Shown piece by piece: positions 36,385 through 45,424 of a stretch of DNA of 64,000 nt (positions are counted from its first letter, which is position 1; every line of letters starts with the position of its first letter). The DNA is from Gloeobacter violaceus PCC 7421 (GTDB lineage: Bacteria; Cyanobacteriota; Cyanobacteriia; Gloeobacterales; Gloeobacteraceae): NCBI RefSeq assembly GCF_000011385.1, contig NC_005125.1, positions 3,534,001 to 3,598,000 on the forward strand, in the 5' to 3' direction. The notes under the pieces were generated by a model. The model was not told the origin of the DNA. It saw only the letters and a program-made list of their open reading frames with translations, and searched no databases. The translations under genes and the position numbers were made by a program.

Positions 36385-38103
36385 CTACAGGCCGTAGAAA
36401 TCCGGGCCGGAGCCTTCGTAGGTCGGGTTGACCCGCAAATTCACCGACGGACAGACAATCTCGCAGGTGCGGCACTGGATGCAGTTTTCGAGGGACATAC
36501 CGTGGACACGCACACCGCCCGCTTCGTCGATGCGGTGCACCTCGGCGGTGCAGTCGGCGATGCAGGGGGTGGGTTTGCCCAGCCGGTCGTAAACGGCGAT
36601 GCAGCGGCGGCAGGTATCGGCATCGAATTCTTCGATGTGGCGGTTGCCCTCGTGGTAGCGAGGGGCCGCAAAGAAGACCGCGTCGGGACGGCTCAAGAGC
36701 GTCTCGGGCCGCGCCTGGGTGCTGACCGCCACAGCAGGCTGGGTGAAGGCCGGTTCGATATTCTCGTGGCAAGGGGTGTAGCGGAAGATCTTGTCGCCGC
36801 TGATGCGCCCCAGGATCAGTCCCAAAGCCTGGAACGTATCGGTGGAGCGCTGGATCGGTTTACCGAGACCGAATTTGAGACTGCCCAGCCAGGGGTGGCC
36901 CTGATCGACGCTCTGGCAGACGGCGGGCAGGTACTCGCCCAAAAGCCGGTCGTTTTCGAGAAAAGCCCGGCGGAAGTGGCGGCTCGCGTAAAGTTCCTGA
37001 CCGATGAAACCGTCCATGACGGCACTTTTGTAGCGTTCGGTCAGACCTTCGAAGTTGCGGTCGACAAACGCGCCGTGCAACAGTTCGGCGGCGACGTAAC
37101 CGGTCTCCATCGATTTGTCGAGACCGGAAAGACTGGCCGCATCGAGGACACCCAACGCATCGCCCAACAGCAACGCCCCTTCGACGCCAAAGCGGGTGGG
37201 CAGGCTGTAGTAGCCCCCCTCGGGGATCACCGCGGCGCCGTACTTGAGCAGCCGCCCGCCTTGGATCAGTTCCTGTATCCAGGGATGGGCCTTGAACTGT
37301 TGCAGGCGCAATTGCGGGTTGAGGTTGGGGTTTTTGCTGTCCAGGCTGATCACCAGGCCGATGGCCAGTTTCTTGTGGCCCAGGCCGTAGACGAAACCGC
37401 CGCTGAAGGTGCCGTCCAGAATCGGATAGCCCAGGGTGTGCCAGACGACGCCCCGACAGTCGAGGTCGACTTCCCAGACTTCTTTGATTCCCACCGACCA
37501 CAATTGGGGATTGGGGCGCAAGGCGAAACGCTCCACCAAGTCTTTGGAGAGGAATCCCTTGTCGCCGAAGCAGGTGAATTCGGCGAAGATGGCATCCTCG
37601 AACACGTCGCCCGAGGCGCTCACCCGCACACCCGCGACCCGCTGGTCCTCGTAGAGGATCTCCTGGGCGGCGAACCCCGGAAAGACGTCCAGCAGAACGT
37701 TCGGAAGCTCTTTGGCTTTGGCCTGCAGTTGCTCCGCCAGCCAGCGGATGGCATGGCTCAGGGTCAAGATGGCGTGGCCCTCTTTGCGAAAACCTTTGGG
37801 TACGATGGCGTGGGGCAGATCCCAGCGCTCCTCGGAGCCCAGCACGCTCAGGTGGCTATGGGTGACATAGCCCTCGATTGGAAAGCCGTTTGTCTTGAAG
37901 TCGGGGAAGACTTTTTCGAGGACGTGGGTCTTGGTGAGCGCACCGCTGACGATGTGGGCGCCGAACTGGGCGCTTTTTTCGACCAGGGCGATGGTGAGGG
38001 GCAGGCCGCTTTTGCCGGCCAGATCCAACAGGCGGTGGGCAAGGATCAGATTCGAAGCGCTGCCCCCGACCAGCAGCAAATCATAGCGAATGGGTGGCGA
38101 CAT
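36385..38103 (-). CDS. electron transfer flavoprotein-ubiquinone oxidoreductase (ETF-QO) homologue
   Basis: A 572-residue flavoprotein with the full ETF-QO layout: N-terminal FAD domain ([17 protein letters not shown]), quinone-binding region ([25 protein letters not shown]) and a C-terminal 4Fe-4S ferredoxin-like domain ([13 protein letters not shown]). It passes electrons from ETF to the quinone pool at the membrane. The dinucleotide-binding loop reads VGGSASN instead of the usual GxGxxG, which may alter FAD binding. I chose the ATG at 38103, which overlaps etfA by 23 bp; the frame upstream is non-coding antisense sequence over etfA. It is the third gene of the etfB-etfA-ETF-QO operon. Confidence 0.88.
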   Translation of the reverse strand: MSPPIRYDLLLVGGSASNLILAHRLLDLAGKSGLPLTIALVEKSAQFGAHIVSGALTKTHVLEKVFPDFKTNGFPIEGYVTHSHLSVLGSEERWDLPHAIVPKGFRKEGHAILTLSHAIRWLAEQLQAKAKELPNVLLDVFPGFAAQEILYEDQRVAGVRVSASGDVFEDAIFAEFTCFGDKGFLSKDLVERFALRPNPQLWSVGIKEVWEVDLDCRGVVWHTLGYPILDGTFSGGFVYGLGHKKLAIGLVISLDSKNPNLNPQLRLQQFKAHPWIQELIQGGRLLKYGAAVIPEGGYYSLPTRFGVEGALLLGDALGVLDAASLSGLDKSMETGYVAAELLHGAFVDRNFEGLTERYKSAVMDGFIGQELYASRHFRRAFLENDRLLGEYLPAVCQSVDQGHPWLGSLKFGLGKPIQRSTDTFQALGLILGRISGDKIFRYTPCHENIEPAFTQPAVAVSTQARPETLLSRPDAVFFAAPRYHEGNRHIEEFDADTCRRCIAVYDRLGKPTPCIADCTAEVHRIDEAGGVRVHGMSLENCIQCRTCEIVCPSVNLRVNPTYEGSGPDFYGL

Positions 38104-39166
38104 GGCTCGTGTCCGGGGTAGAGGTCTTCTGGAGTTTGAGTTGGCGGATGAGTTCCGGGATGACCTGGTGGAGATCGCCCACGATGCCGTGGTGGGCAAA
38201 TTTAAAGATTGGGGCGTTGGAGTCTTTGTTGATGGCCACAATTGTGGCCGATTTGTCCATGCCGACCCGGTGCTGGATGGCCCCCGAGATGCCGCAGGCG
38301 ATATAGAGCTTCGGGCGCACGGTCTTGCCCGTCTGGCCCACCTGGTGGGCGTGGGCGATCCAACCGGCGTCCACCGCCTTGCGCGAGGAACCCACGGCAC
38401 TGTTTTCGAAGCAAGCGGCGAGCTGGTACATCAGGGCAAAACCCTCGGGATTGCCCAGACCGTAGCCCCCCGAGACGATCACCTCGGCGCCCTGCAGTTC
38501 GACCTGCTCGCCCAGCGAACGCAAGGTCTCGGCGACCACCAATTGCAGATCCGCGCTTTCGAGGTGCACCGGGACCGACTGGACCACGCCCGTGCGGGTG
38601 GCGTCGGGAGCGAGCGGCACCATCACCCCGGAGCGCACCGTGGCCATCTGGGGATTTTTCCAGGGACCGAGGATGCGGGCTTTGAGCGATTCGCCGAAGC
38701 TGGGACGAATGGCGTAGAGACAGTCGGGGTAGAGACCCACCTTGCTCGGATCTTGGGCGTTGGTGTGCTCGTAGGGACCGATGTCGAGTTCTGTGCAATC
38801 GGCAGTCAGCCCCGTCTCGAAGTAGGCGGCGATGCGCGGGGCCAAATCCCGGCCGGTGGTGGTGGAACCGAACAGCACGATGTGCGGAGGGGTGTCCATC
38901 GCCGCGATGAGATCGATGAGCACCCGCCGGTAGGGCAGGGTGCGGTAGGTGGCCAGTTCCGGATGCTCCGCCACGTAGACCCGGTCGGCCCCGTGGGCGA
39001 CGAGCGTCTCGGGCAGTTCTCCCACCGAATCGCAGGCTACGAATGCCGCCAGTTCCGCCCCGAGTTTATTGGCCAGCATCCGGCCCGCTCCCAACAGTTC
39101 AAAGGCGACCGGCCGGGCGCAGCCGTCCTCCTGTTCGACAAAGATGAGGACTTGTTTGGTGCTCAT
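38081..39166 (-). CDS. etfA: electron transfer flavoprotein, alpha subunit
   Basis: A 361-residue ETF alpha subunit (FixB family). The C-terminal FAD-binding domain carries [23 protein letters not shown] and the strongly conserved [25 protein letters not shown]. With EtfB it forms the soluble heterodimer that accepts electrons from acyl-CoA or similar dehydrogenases. Its start overlaps the end of etfB by 4 bp (ATGA type), and its end overlaps the ETF-QO start by 23 bp, so the three subunits are tightly coupled. Confidence 0.95.
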   Translation of the reverse strand: MSTKQVLIFVEQEDGCARPVAFELLGAGRMLANKLGAELAAFVACDSVGELPETLVAHGADRVYVAEHPELATYRTLPYRRVLIDLIAAMDTPPHIVLFGSTTTGRDLAPRIAAYFETGLTADCTELDIGPYEHTNAQDPSKVGLYPDCLYAIRPSFGESLKARILGPWKNPQMATVRSGVMVPLAPDATRTGVVQSVPVHLESADLQLVVAETLRSLGEQVELQGAEVIVSGGYGLGNPEGFALMYQLAACFENSAVGSSRKAVDAGWIAHAHQVGQTGKTVRPKLYIACGISGAIQHRVGMDKSATIVAINKDSNAPIFKFAHHGIVGDLHQVIPELIRQLKLQKTSTPDTSHVATHSL

Positions 39167-39987
39167 TGCTTCACAAGCTCCGGTGCAATCACCTGGGCGG
39201 CAAGCAAATCGTCTACCAGTTGCTGGAGAGGCTTGCCCTGGTAGAGGGTACAGTTGCCGCCAATTTCGCCGACTTTTTCGGTGGCGGCCACGATTGTAGG
39301 CGAACCTTTGAGGCCGCAGCGGACCGGGTCGGCGCCAATGTCGTCGAGGTTGACGGTGCGGATAACCCGCGAGCGCTCCGCTTCGTCGCGCTGCAGTTGC
39401 TGGACGCGCCGGGCGCCGCGCAGGGTCTTGTAGGCCAGGCGGGGGGCGGAGTTGGCGACGGTGACGACTGCCGGCAGAGGACAGCGCACCGTCTGGGCGC
39501 CGCCTTCGATGACCCGGCGGGCGACGATCGCACCTTGAGCAATTTCAAATTTTTCGCAGTAGGTAATCTGGGGAACCTGCAGCCGCTCGGCCAGTTGCGG
39601 GCCGACCTGGGCGGTGTCGCCGTCGGTAGTTTGCAACCCGCAGAAGACCAGATCGAACGCTCCGGCGTAGCGGACGGTGCAGTAGAGCGCGTAGGCGGTA
39701 GCCAGGGTGTCCGAGGCGGCCAGACGCCGGTCGCTCAGCAAGATGGCCTGATCCACACCGTGGGCGATGGCCTCGTAGAGCACCTCGACGGCCGGGGGCG
39801 GACCCATGCTGATCGCCGTCACCGTGCCGCCGTAGAGGCGGCGGACAAATAGCGCCGCTTCGAGGGCATAGCGGTCGAAGGGGTTGAGCATGCGCTTGGC
39901 TCTGGCCCGATCGATCGTCCCGTCCGGGTTGATGCCGGCCTTGGCACCCTGGTCAGGAACTTGCTTAATCAGTACAAAAATGTTCAC
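39163..39987 (-). CDS. etfB: electron transfer flavoprotein, beta subunit
   Basis: A 274-residue ETF beta subunit (FixA family). It begins MNIFVLIKQVPDQ and contains NPFDRYALEAAL, VFCGLQTTDGDTAQVGP and a C-terminal region normal for EtfB. First gene of the operon. ETF links dehydrogenases to the respiratory chain. Two terminator hairpins lie upstream and separate it from the cluster at 40181-41434. Confidence 0.95.
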   Translation of the reverse strand: MNIFVLIKQVPDQGAKAGINPDGTIDRARAKRMLNPFDRYALEAALFVRRLYGGTVTAISMGPPPAVEVLYEAIAHGVDQAILLSDRRLAASDTLATAYALYCTVRYAGAFDLVFCGLQTTDGDTAQVGPQLAERLQVPQITYCEKFEIAQGAIVARRVIEGGAQTVRCPLPAVVTVANSAPRLAYKTLRGARRVQQLQRDEAERSRVIRTVNLDDIGADPVRCGLKGSPTIVAATEKVGEIGGNCTLYQGKPLQQLVDDLLAAQVIAPELVKQ

Positions 39988-40088
39988 AAGAATGAATTGG
40001 TATAGAGACTGGCTCTCGCGGCTTGATACTATCTCGATCCCCTTGCGATCGTGGACTTCATCACGATTTTTCTAGAATCTGCAGAAAG

Positions 40089-40120
40089 TACCGCCGGGCT
40101 GGTTCGGTCGCCCGGCGGTA
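40089..40120 (-). terminator. hairpin between the stress-membrane cluster and etfB
   Basis: taccgccggg (40089-40098) pairs perfectly with cccggcggta (40111-40120) over a 12-nt loop. It lies downstream of the terminator at 40136-40162 on the minus strand and about 100 bp before etfB, so it may be a second terminator or part of the etfB leader. Confidence 0.6.
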
Positions 40121-40135
40121 TGGCTCACAAAAACG

Positions 40136-40162
40136 TGCCCGTCCGGACCGTCCGGACGGGCA
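40136..40162 (-). terminator. strong Rho-independent terminator, minus strand
   Basis: tgcccgtccgga (40136-40147) pairs perfectly with tccggacgggca (40151-40162) over a 3-nt loop. On the minus strand it is followed by cgttttt. It ends the minus-strand cluster whose last gene stops at 40181. Confidence 0.85.
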
Positions 40163-40180
40163 GCCCATCGAGTGGTCGGT

Positions 40181-40642
40181 TCAGCGGCGCTCCGGGGCGC
40201 CGTCGAAGAACCGCTGGGCCAAGTAGCGCGATCCCTCGCGCAGAGCCATGGTCGCCAGATTGGTCACCACCGTTGCCACCAGAGTGGTTTGGCCGGTTTC
40301 CTTGATGAGTTGCTCCTCACGGCGGTTCGGCTGCGGACCGTCGGCCTCTGCCTTCGAAGAACGCCCCCCGGAGGCCCGCGCGCCGCCAGGAAGGGCAAAT
40401 CCCGCCACCACCCCGGCTGCCGCCGCAAGGGTCGTCATGGCCAGTGGGTAGCGGTAAACCCATAGACGCCAGCTCATATTGGCGCGCAACTGCTGCTGGA
40501 TGAGCGTGGTGGTCTGAGAAATTTCGGCGCGGGTGCGCCGAATGTCTTCCTCAGCCGGCAGTTCGGGAGTGGAGACGGGCTCTGCTGTCCTCGCGGTCCC
40601 GTTGCCATTCTGCTGGTAGGTTATTGCTTGCGAGTCAGCCAT
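40181..40642 (-). CDS. DUF3618-like membrane-associated protein
   Basis: A 153-residue protein with N-terminal charged helix (EDIRRTRAEISQTTTLIQQQL), a hydrophobic segment (YPLAMTTLAAAAGVVAGFALP), a low-complexity linker and a C-terminal helix. The EIRRTRAEIsqT type start is characteristic of DUF3618 proteins, which often sit with DUF883 (YqjD/ElaB) and YqjE-type holin-like genes. Here the start overlaps the preceding gene by 22 bp. These clusters are linked to envelope stress and ribosome or membrane association, but roles are not established. Confidence 0.7.
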   Translation of the reverse strand: MADSQAITYQQNGNGTARTAEPVSTPELPAEEDIRRTRAEISQTTTLIQQQLRANMSWRLWVYRYPLAMTTLAAAAGVVAGFALPGGARASGGRSSKAEADGPQPNRREEQLIKETGQTTLVATVVTNLATMALREGSRYLAQRFFDGAPERR

Positions 40643-41004
40643 GCGATGGTCTCCTGGGTTTCTTCTCTGGTGCGGCCGAGTTGGTCGATTTTGCCCAGAC
40701 GTTGCACCGATGAAAGGGCAATGAGCGCACCGCCGCCCAGAAACAGCGCGGCGACGATCAAAGCGGCAAGCCAGGGGGCAAGCCAGATTTCAAGCCCGCG
40801 GATCAAGGCCAGGCCGACGAAGGCGACGCCGAGAACGGCAAGGGTGCCGCCGATTACGATACCGCCGGACTGCGTGGCGAATTTTTTGCCGTCGGCCGCC
40901 AGTTCCTGGCGGGCCAGGCGTAGATGGGCCGATAACAGCTGCTCAACCTGCGAGACGAGTTGGCTAAGCAACAGGCCAAGGTTTGCTTCGGATTGCCGCT
41001 GCAT
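40621..41004 (-). CDS. phage holin family (YqjE/DUF1469-like) membrane protein
   Basis: A 127-residue protein with a charged N-terminal helix (LLLSQLVSQVEQLLSAHLRL) and two membrane helices (GGIVIGGTLAVLGVAFVGLALI and LAALIVAALFLGGGALIAL). This matches the YqjE-type Phage_holin_3_6 family. Middle gene of a three-gene operon. Confidence 0.78.
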   Translation of the reverse strand: MQRQSEANLGLLLSQLVSQVEQLLSAHLRLARQELAADGKKFATQSGGIVIGGTLAVLGVAFVGLALIRGLEIWLAPWLAALIVAALFLGGGALIALSSVQRLGKIDQLGRTREETQETIAWLTRKQ

Positions 41005-41011
41005 GTTGCCG

Positions 41012-41434
41012 TTACCTCCGCAACAGGCGGGCGATCACAAAACCAACGCCAAAGGCAATCCCGAGGCTGGCCAGGGGCTGCTTGCGGATCGTCTCCGTCA
41101 ACTGGTTGCCCAGATCGTCGACCTTGGCCTTTTCAAGGTACTCTGCTCCCCGGTGCAGACCACCGGCCACCTTTTCGGTGACTTTGCCGGTTTGAGAGCC
41201 GGACTCGCCGTAGCCTTCGAGCTTTTGAGCGAGATCATGGAGCTTGCCGGCGGTTTGATGGAGGGCATCGTCGATGCGCTCTTTGACCTGAGCCTGGTCG
41301 GTGTGCTCACTCGCGGGCGGTGGCTGGCGATGGCCGGTGTCGGGAATTTCCTTCGCCGACTCGTTGGTGCCCGCACTCGGCTCGTCGTGGGGCAAGTATG
41401 AAGAAAAATCGCCGTAGTTGGGCTTGTTTTCCAT
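41012..41434 (-). CDS. DUF883/ElaB-YqjD-like protein with C-terminal anchor
   Basis: A 140-residue protein with a disordered N-terminal half, an amphipathic helix (RIDDALHQTAGKLHDLAQKLEG) and a C-terminal hydrophobic tail ending in ASLGIAFGVGFVIARLLRR. The final helix with terminal arginines is typical of DUF883 (ElaB/YqjD), tail-anchored stress proteins that can bind ribosomes. I chose the ATG at 41434; the in-frame ones at 41470 and 41569 are possible alternatives. Confidence 0.7.
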   Translation of the reverse strand: MENKPNYGDFSSYLPHDEPSAGTNESAKEIPDTGHRQPPPASEHTDQAQVKERIDDALHQTAGKLHDLAQKLEGYGESGSQTGKVTEKVAGGLHRGAEYLEKAKVDDLGNQLTETIRKQPLASLGIAFGVGFVIARLLRR

Positions 41435-41612
41435 GGGGGTATCCAAACCTTGCTCTAGTATGCCTAGCATAGGAATATGCACCACCAGAAGCACTGACCA
41501 AGAGGGTGAAATCTGCTCAGCCGCAAGGCGGATCTTGGCTGCTGATGCCGAATCCGGTTGAAACGGCATGGTTTAAATCAAATGTATAGCTCACGGAAGG
41601 GGAAAACGGTTC

Positions 41613-41749
41613 CCGGTTCCCGATTGATTTAAAAACTTTATTGGGACACAAGCATAGGGATTGGTCGATATTCCTAAGACAGCATGCACAGTCCTACCCA
41701 AGAATCTCACTTGTGCTCGAAAAATCTTTATTTACCCATCGGGAACCGG
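41613..41749. repeat. 12-bp inverted repeats flanking 113 bp
   Basis: ccggttcccgat (41613-41624) is repeated as its exact reverse complement atcgggaaccgg (41738-41749). A partial duplication (cggttcccggttccc) adjoins the left copy. The 137-bp unit resembles a miniature inverted-repeat element, though no target-site duplication was confirmed. Confidence 0.5.
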
Positions 41750-42150
41750 AAAAAACCTTACATTTTGAGAAATGAATGACCATGGTCGCCACCCGTCGCC
41801 CACCGCCCAAGTTGCACGCCAAAGGTTTCGGCCGCAAGCCGCTCCGTTGCGCTGCGCCTGACCAGAAGCCCGTCAGCCACCAACTGCATGGGGCGCTCCT
41901 TAAAGCGGCCCGACTCGCCGCGCATCCGGCGTAAGGGGGGCAACCCATCACCGCTACGATCACCGGCGCAACCATCGCGGGATGTCTGGTCCGCGCTGAC
42001 CGTGCTCGATGAGGCCGGACACTTCGGCGGGGTGGAAGTGCGCCTCCTACACTCCCCAGACAGCAAGCCGGTGTTGCAGTTCACAGCCGATTCCAAATCT
42101 CCCCCTTCAGGATGCCCAGCAAGACGCCCCAAACCCATCCACGGGAAAAG

Positions 42151-42204
42151 CAGCATCCAGCCCCGTCCGCCCGTGAGGCATTTTAAGGGGCGGACGGGAT
42201 GCTG
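42151..42204. repeat. bulged hairpin, 19 paired bases
   Basis: Left arm cagcatcc-agc-cccgtccgccc (42151-42172) pairs with gggcggacggg-atgctg (42188-42204), the agc being a 3-nt bulge. Loop of 15 nt. It may be a REP-like element or a terminator without T-run. Confidence 0.55.
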
Positions 42205-42347
42205 GAAAGCCCATCAGCGGCGCATCTGCCATCTCGCCCGTGCCCATGGACTCACCGTCAGCGAACTGGCTCGCCTCATCAACGGATTGAAGCTGCCACC
42301 AGCCCCCAGGCGCACACCTGAAGAGCTGGCAGCGACTCGAATCCGCG

Positions 42348-43052
42348 CTACTTAGGGGGAGTTGAGTTGCCGTCGGTCGGCAAAGTCGGCTGTTCCCGCC
42401 TGGCTCTTATCCATGCCTTGAGTTCGAGGTGCTTTGCCTTCTTTTGGGAAGCTGCGCCTGGGCTATGCATAGTTGGAGGTAACCCTGCTTTCATTGTGAG
42501 AACGCCGATCCTTTTCTGGGTCTGCTTGCGGTACTCCTTGTGGCGGCCCAGCCGACTGAGGATCACCCACACGTCGCCCAGCCTCGCACCGGCCCAGATC
42601 AAACCGAATAGCAGTAGAACTACAAAGAATGTGTAAAAAATGACATCAAGGACGCCCGTCTTCACAGGCGGAGCTATAGCGATCGTGAGCGCCTCAACAG
42701 CAAACATGACCCACCAAAAACCTGCAAACATAAAGTCACTCGCCAGCCGGTACCAAATATCCGGCCGGTTGTAGTAACGCTCCGCTTCCTCAAGACCTGT
42801 TTCGAGTGCCTTCAACTCTCTTTGTGCCGCCGCTTCGGTATTCCAAAGACCGCGCAGCCACGGAAGCACCTTTCCCGACCACCAGACTCTAAGGAGCGCA
42901 CCTAAAGACACCGCAATGGGAGCAAGCAACCAGTCCAGTTTCTCTATCAGGTATCCCAAGGTATCGATCAGATCCTTCCAGCCGCCCAACTTGCTCAGAT
43001 CCAAAAACTCAAACAGCCACTGAAGCCCCTTCTCTATCTCATCGCCGGACAT
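42348..43052 (-). CDS. hypothetical membrane protein, 234 residues
   Basis: Not recognised. N-terminal helix, a hydrophobic segment (WLLAPIAVSLGALLRVWW), an internal helical block (AQRELKALETGLEEAERYY), two further membrane helices (FMFAGFWWVMFAVEALTIAI, VIFYTFFVVLLLFGLIWAGA) and a basic C-terminal tail. Lower GC than neighbouring housekeeping genes. First gene of the accessory island and may belong to it functionally. Confidence 0.65.
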   Translation of the reverse strand: MSGDEIEKGLQWLFEFLDLSKLGGWKDLIDTLGYLIEKLDWLLAPIAVSLGALLRVWWSGKVLPWLRGLWNTEAAAQRELKALETGLEEAERYYNRPDIWYRLASDFMFAGFWWVMFAVEALTIAIAPPVKTGVLDVIFYTFFVVLLLFGLIWAGARLGDVWVILSRLGRHKEYRKQTQKRIGVLTMKAGLPPTMHSPGAASQKKAKHLELKAWIRARREQPTLPTDGNSTPPK

Positions 43053-43202
43053 GCCCGATCAAGCCTCAACCCCTGCTTTGAGGTCAAATGTACCAGTCGT
43101 CACGAGCCCCGGCGGTACTCCCCGATACCAGCATCTTGATGGCCGTGTTACTGCTGACAATCTATCGGCGGGTGTTGTACTCGATGCGGCTGAGTAGGTC
43201 GA

Positions 43203-43427
43203 TCACGGCCACGAGTCCCCAGGGGACGAGATGTAAACCAGAAAGGCAATCACCAGCCCAACAACGAGACCTGCCACTGGGCCTGAAGGTTCTCCAGAGT
43301 ATATGCCTACCTCGATCACTGCGATGGCAACGATGTAGCCCAGTGTTTGAAGACCTTTCAGGGTCGAGACGAAACTCTGATACATGTACTTGTCAAATTC
43401 CTGTTCGTCAGGGCGGTTAGCCTTCAT
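43203..43427 (-). CDS. hypothetical small membrane protein, 74 residues
   Basis: Starts MKANRPDEQEFDKYMYQ and has two predicted membrane helices (LQTLGYIVAIAVIEVGIY, PVAGLVVGLVIAFLVYI). A ccaggag ribosome-binding site lies just upstream of 43427, which supports this start over the longer frame to 43583. No family recognised. Confidence 0.6.
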   Translation of the reverse strand: MKANRPDEQEFDKYMYQSFVSTLKGLQTLGYIVAIAVIEVGIYSGEPSGPVAGLVVGLVIAFLVYISSPGDSWP

Positions 43428-43810
43428 GCTTGACTCCTGGGAGTAGAAATGCAGATAGCATGCATACCCCACAGATGGTAATTTGCGAGGTGTCATTGCC
43501 GGGGGTCGCCCTGACCGGTTGGGATGTCTGTGGACTGCCGCCTGCATTGCCCCGTTCGACAATGCGCCTGCTGCGCAGTACACCTATCCAACGCCGCAAG
43601 CGCGCCAAGGGCGCATGTCCTCCCGGCAATTAACCGCAAATTGCTCTGCATCACAATGGAGTAAATTAGACCATCGACTTCCATCATCAAGACAAGTACA
43701 TAGCAGATTACCCCAAGGGTAAGAGACTTGTTCCTGAAAAGCTCAAATAAAATCACTTCCAGGCTTCAATGAGGACTTGAACTCTTCGTCAATCCTGGGG
43801 TGCTGGCACT
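43428..43810. other. gene-poor stretch
   Basis: Nothing recognisable: short frames on both strands but none with a ribosome-binding site or a known domain. It contains the leader of the HEPN-like gene at 43811. Confidence 0.4.
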
Positions 43811-45349
43811 ATGGCGAACAAGGCGCAGGAACATCTGCAAGACGCGGAATTCATCTTCGACGAAATCATGCGCTTCGCTGCGATGTCGCAGGATGAGAAG
43901 TTCGCACTCCTCGGATCGCGCTCTTTGGACCGTCTGGCGCTCATCCCCAATCCCTTCTATACGGGAACCTACCTGGTGTGTGGCGTAGAAGCCATGCGCT
44001 GTTTCGCCAGGATGTCGAAGCGATACTTGGATTCGCGTCCCGTGGACAAGGACGAAGTGGACTTTGACACTTTTCGTAAGGCAGTAATCTCGGATTTCGG
44101 GAGACGGTTCGTGAAAGACCGGAAGGTTGTTGACACAAGACAAATCGACAAGATGTTCACGGCAGCTCTAAGCAGAGCAAAGGCTGAGTATTCCGAACTG
44201 ACCCACTTCATCCCGTGCATCTTGGTGCACGATGAGGAACCCGCCGAAATTACAATTGGCCCCGTTCGTTTCACCCGCAGGGAAAAGTTTCTGGCTGAAA
44301 ACCAAGAAGAGTTCGATGCCGAACGCAACAAGCGTTACGAAGCGAGCTTGAAATCCCAGCTCGACCCGACTCCCAAACCTTGGGATAAGGTGTTCGGCAA
44401 ACCCACCGGAACACCCGAGGAGAGCGCCTCAGAAGCGGCCGACTTCTTTTTCAAGCGATTCGAGGAATACTGTTCCGGGTTTAGTTGGATGGCACAAGTC
44501 TCAGTGCCACGATGCCACCCTAAGGTTTCTGCCGAAAGGGCGCGCTTAGCGGTGGAAGGCGCACTTGACGTTCTGCGATTGCATTTGGGGAGGGGCCGGG
44601 GGGCAAAGCTCCGACAAGGTAACTCGCCCAGTATTGGAACTGACTTTGTGGAATTGAGCCGACATGCTCAGGGCGGCTTCAGCTTTTCGTATTCGTTCGG
44701 GAGCGCTGAGGAGATACTTGGTCCTGGCTGGTTCCCTGTTGTCTTTGAAGGGCCTAAGGGACAAATTCTTCAGGCGGTGGGCGAGATGCTTTGGTCCTAC
44801 CTGGATCCATCCAGGACAGATCAACTCAATCAGCGGATCCTTGATGCCCTCTCGTGGCACGGCCAAGCCGTCCGCGAAATCCTGCCCTCCGCAAAGATCG
44901 TGAAATTCGTGGCAGCACTTGAGCGGCTGACCATCACCAAAAGAACGGAAGATCTACGCAAGACCGTTAGTCGCAGGACGGCTCTTTTATTGTTGGGTAT
45001 GCCGCAGAATGACCCCAGCTACCTAAAAGAATTCGACCATAACTGTGCAGAAGCGCAGTTTGTCTACGATGTCCGCTCCGATTTAATGCATGGCAACCGT
45101 TCACCATTCGATCCGGAACTCGGCGTTGTGGCCGTCAAAGCTGCAAGCGTAGCTCAGTCTGCAATATCTAATTCGGTTAGCCTTTTAAACAAGGTACGCG
45201 AATATGTGAATGAGCGCGAGGGAAGTAACTCACCCAAACCTGCCGATCTCGAAAGTGCCTACACCAAGCTTGAAGCAAAGATCAAGGTGTTCAGGGACTC
45301 CCAGGAGCCGAGTGAGGATAACGCCCATACTGCATCGACGCAAGAGTAA
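43811..45349 (+). CDS. HEPN-like hypothetical protein (candidate defence/nuclease)
   Basis: A 512-residue soluble protein. The last quarter contains DVRSDLMHGN, an R-x4-H motif (Arg422, His427) typical of HEPN RNase domains, set in a helical context (AEAQFVYDVRSDLMHGN, then VAQSAISNSVSLLNKVREYV). The N-terminal 330 residues are not recognised; the arrangement resembles ApeA-like or other abortive-infection HEPN proteins, in which a large sensor region precedes the HEPN domain. GC is lower than the genome background. It lies 1.4 kb upstream of darT/darG. The catalytic role is inferred only from the motif. Confidence 0.6.
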   Translation: MANKAQEHLQDAEFIFDEIMRFAAMSQDEKFALLGSRSLDRLALIPNPFYTGTYLVCGVEAMRCFARMSKRYLDSRPVDKDEVDFDTFRKAVISDFGRRFVKDRKVVDTRQIDKMFTAALSRAKAEYSELTHFIPCILVHDEEPAEITIGPVRFTRREKFLAENQEEFDAERNKRYEASLKSQLDPTPKPWDKVFGKPTGTPEESASEAADFFFKRFEEYCSGFSWMAQVSVPRCHPKVSAERARLAVEGALDVLRLHLGRGRGAKLRQGNSPSIGTDFVELSRHAQGGFSFSYSFGSAEEILGPGWFPVVFEGPKGQILQAVGEMLWSYLDPSRTDQLNQRILDALSWHGQAVREILPSAKIVKFVAALERLTITKRTEDLRKTVSRRTALLLLGMPQNDPSYLKEFDHNCAEAQFVYDVRSDLMHGNRSPFDPELGVVAVKAASVAQSAISNSVSLLNKVREYVNEREGSNSPKPADLESAYTKLEAKIKVFRDSQEPSEDNAHTASTQE

Positions 45350-45424
45350 TTATCGGTTTCAAGAAATGCACAAGACTCACTTCACGGGTGCTTAGCATGG
45401 ACATCCGTCCGCTGTAAGTGAGCA

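Larger units (their letters stand above)
41435..42347. other. gene-poor stretch with inverted repeats
   Basis: No confident gene. It holds a 12-bp inverted-repeat pair 113 bp apart and a bulged 19-bp hairpin (both listed separately). A frame at 41888-42355 is open, but a strong hairpin crosses it and it shows no recognisable domain. The region starts a lower-quality, lower-GC accessory segment. Confidence 0.4.

Noticed and set aside
41888-42355. 155-codon plus-strand frame in the accessory region
   Set aside because: A strong hairpin crosses the frame, no domain is recognisable and the N-terminal part is low-complexity basic sequence. Only the last 40 residues look helical.
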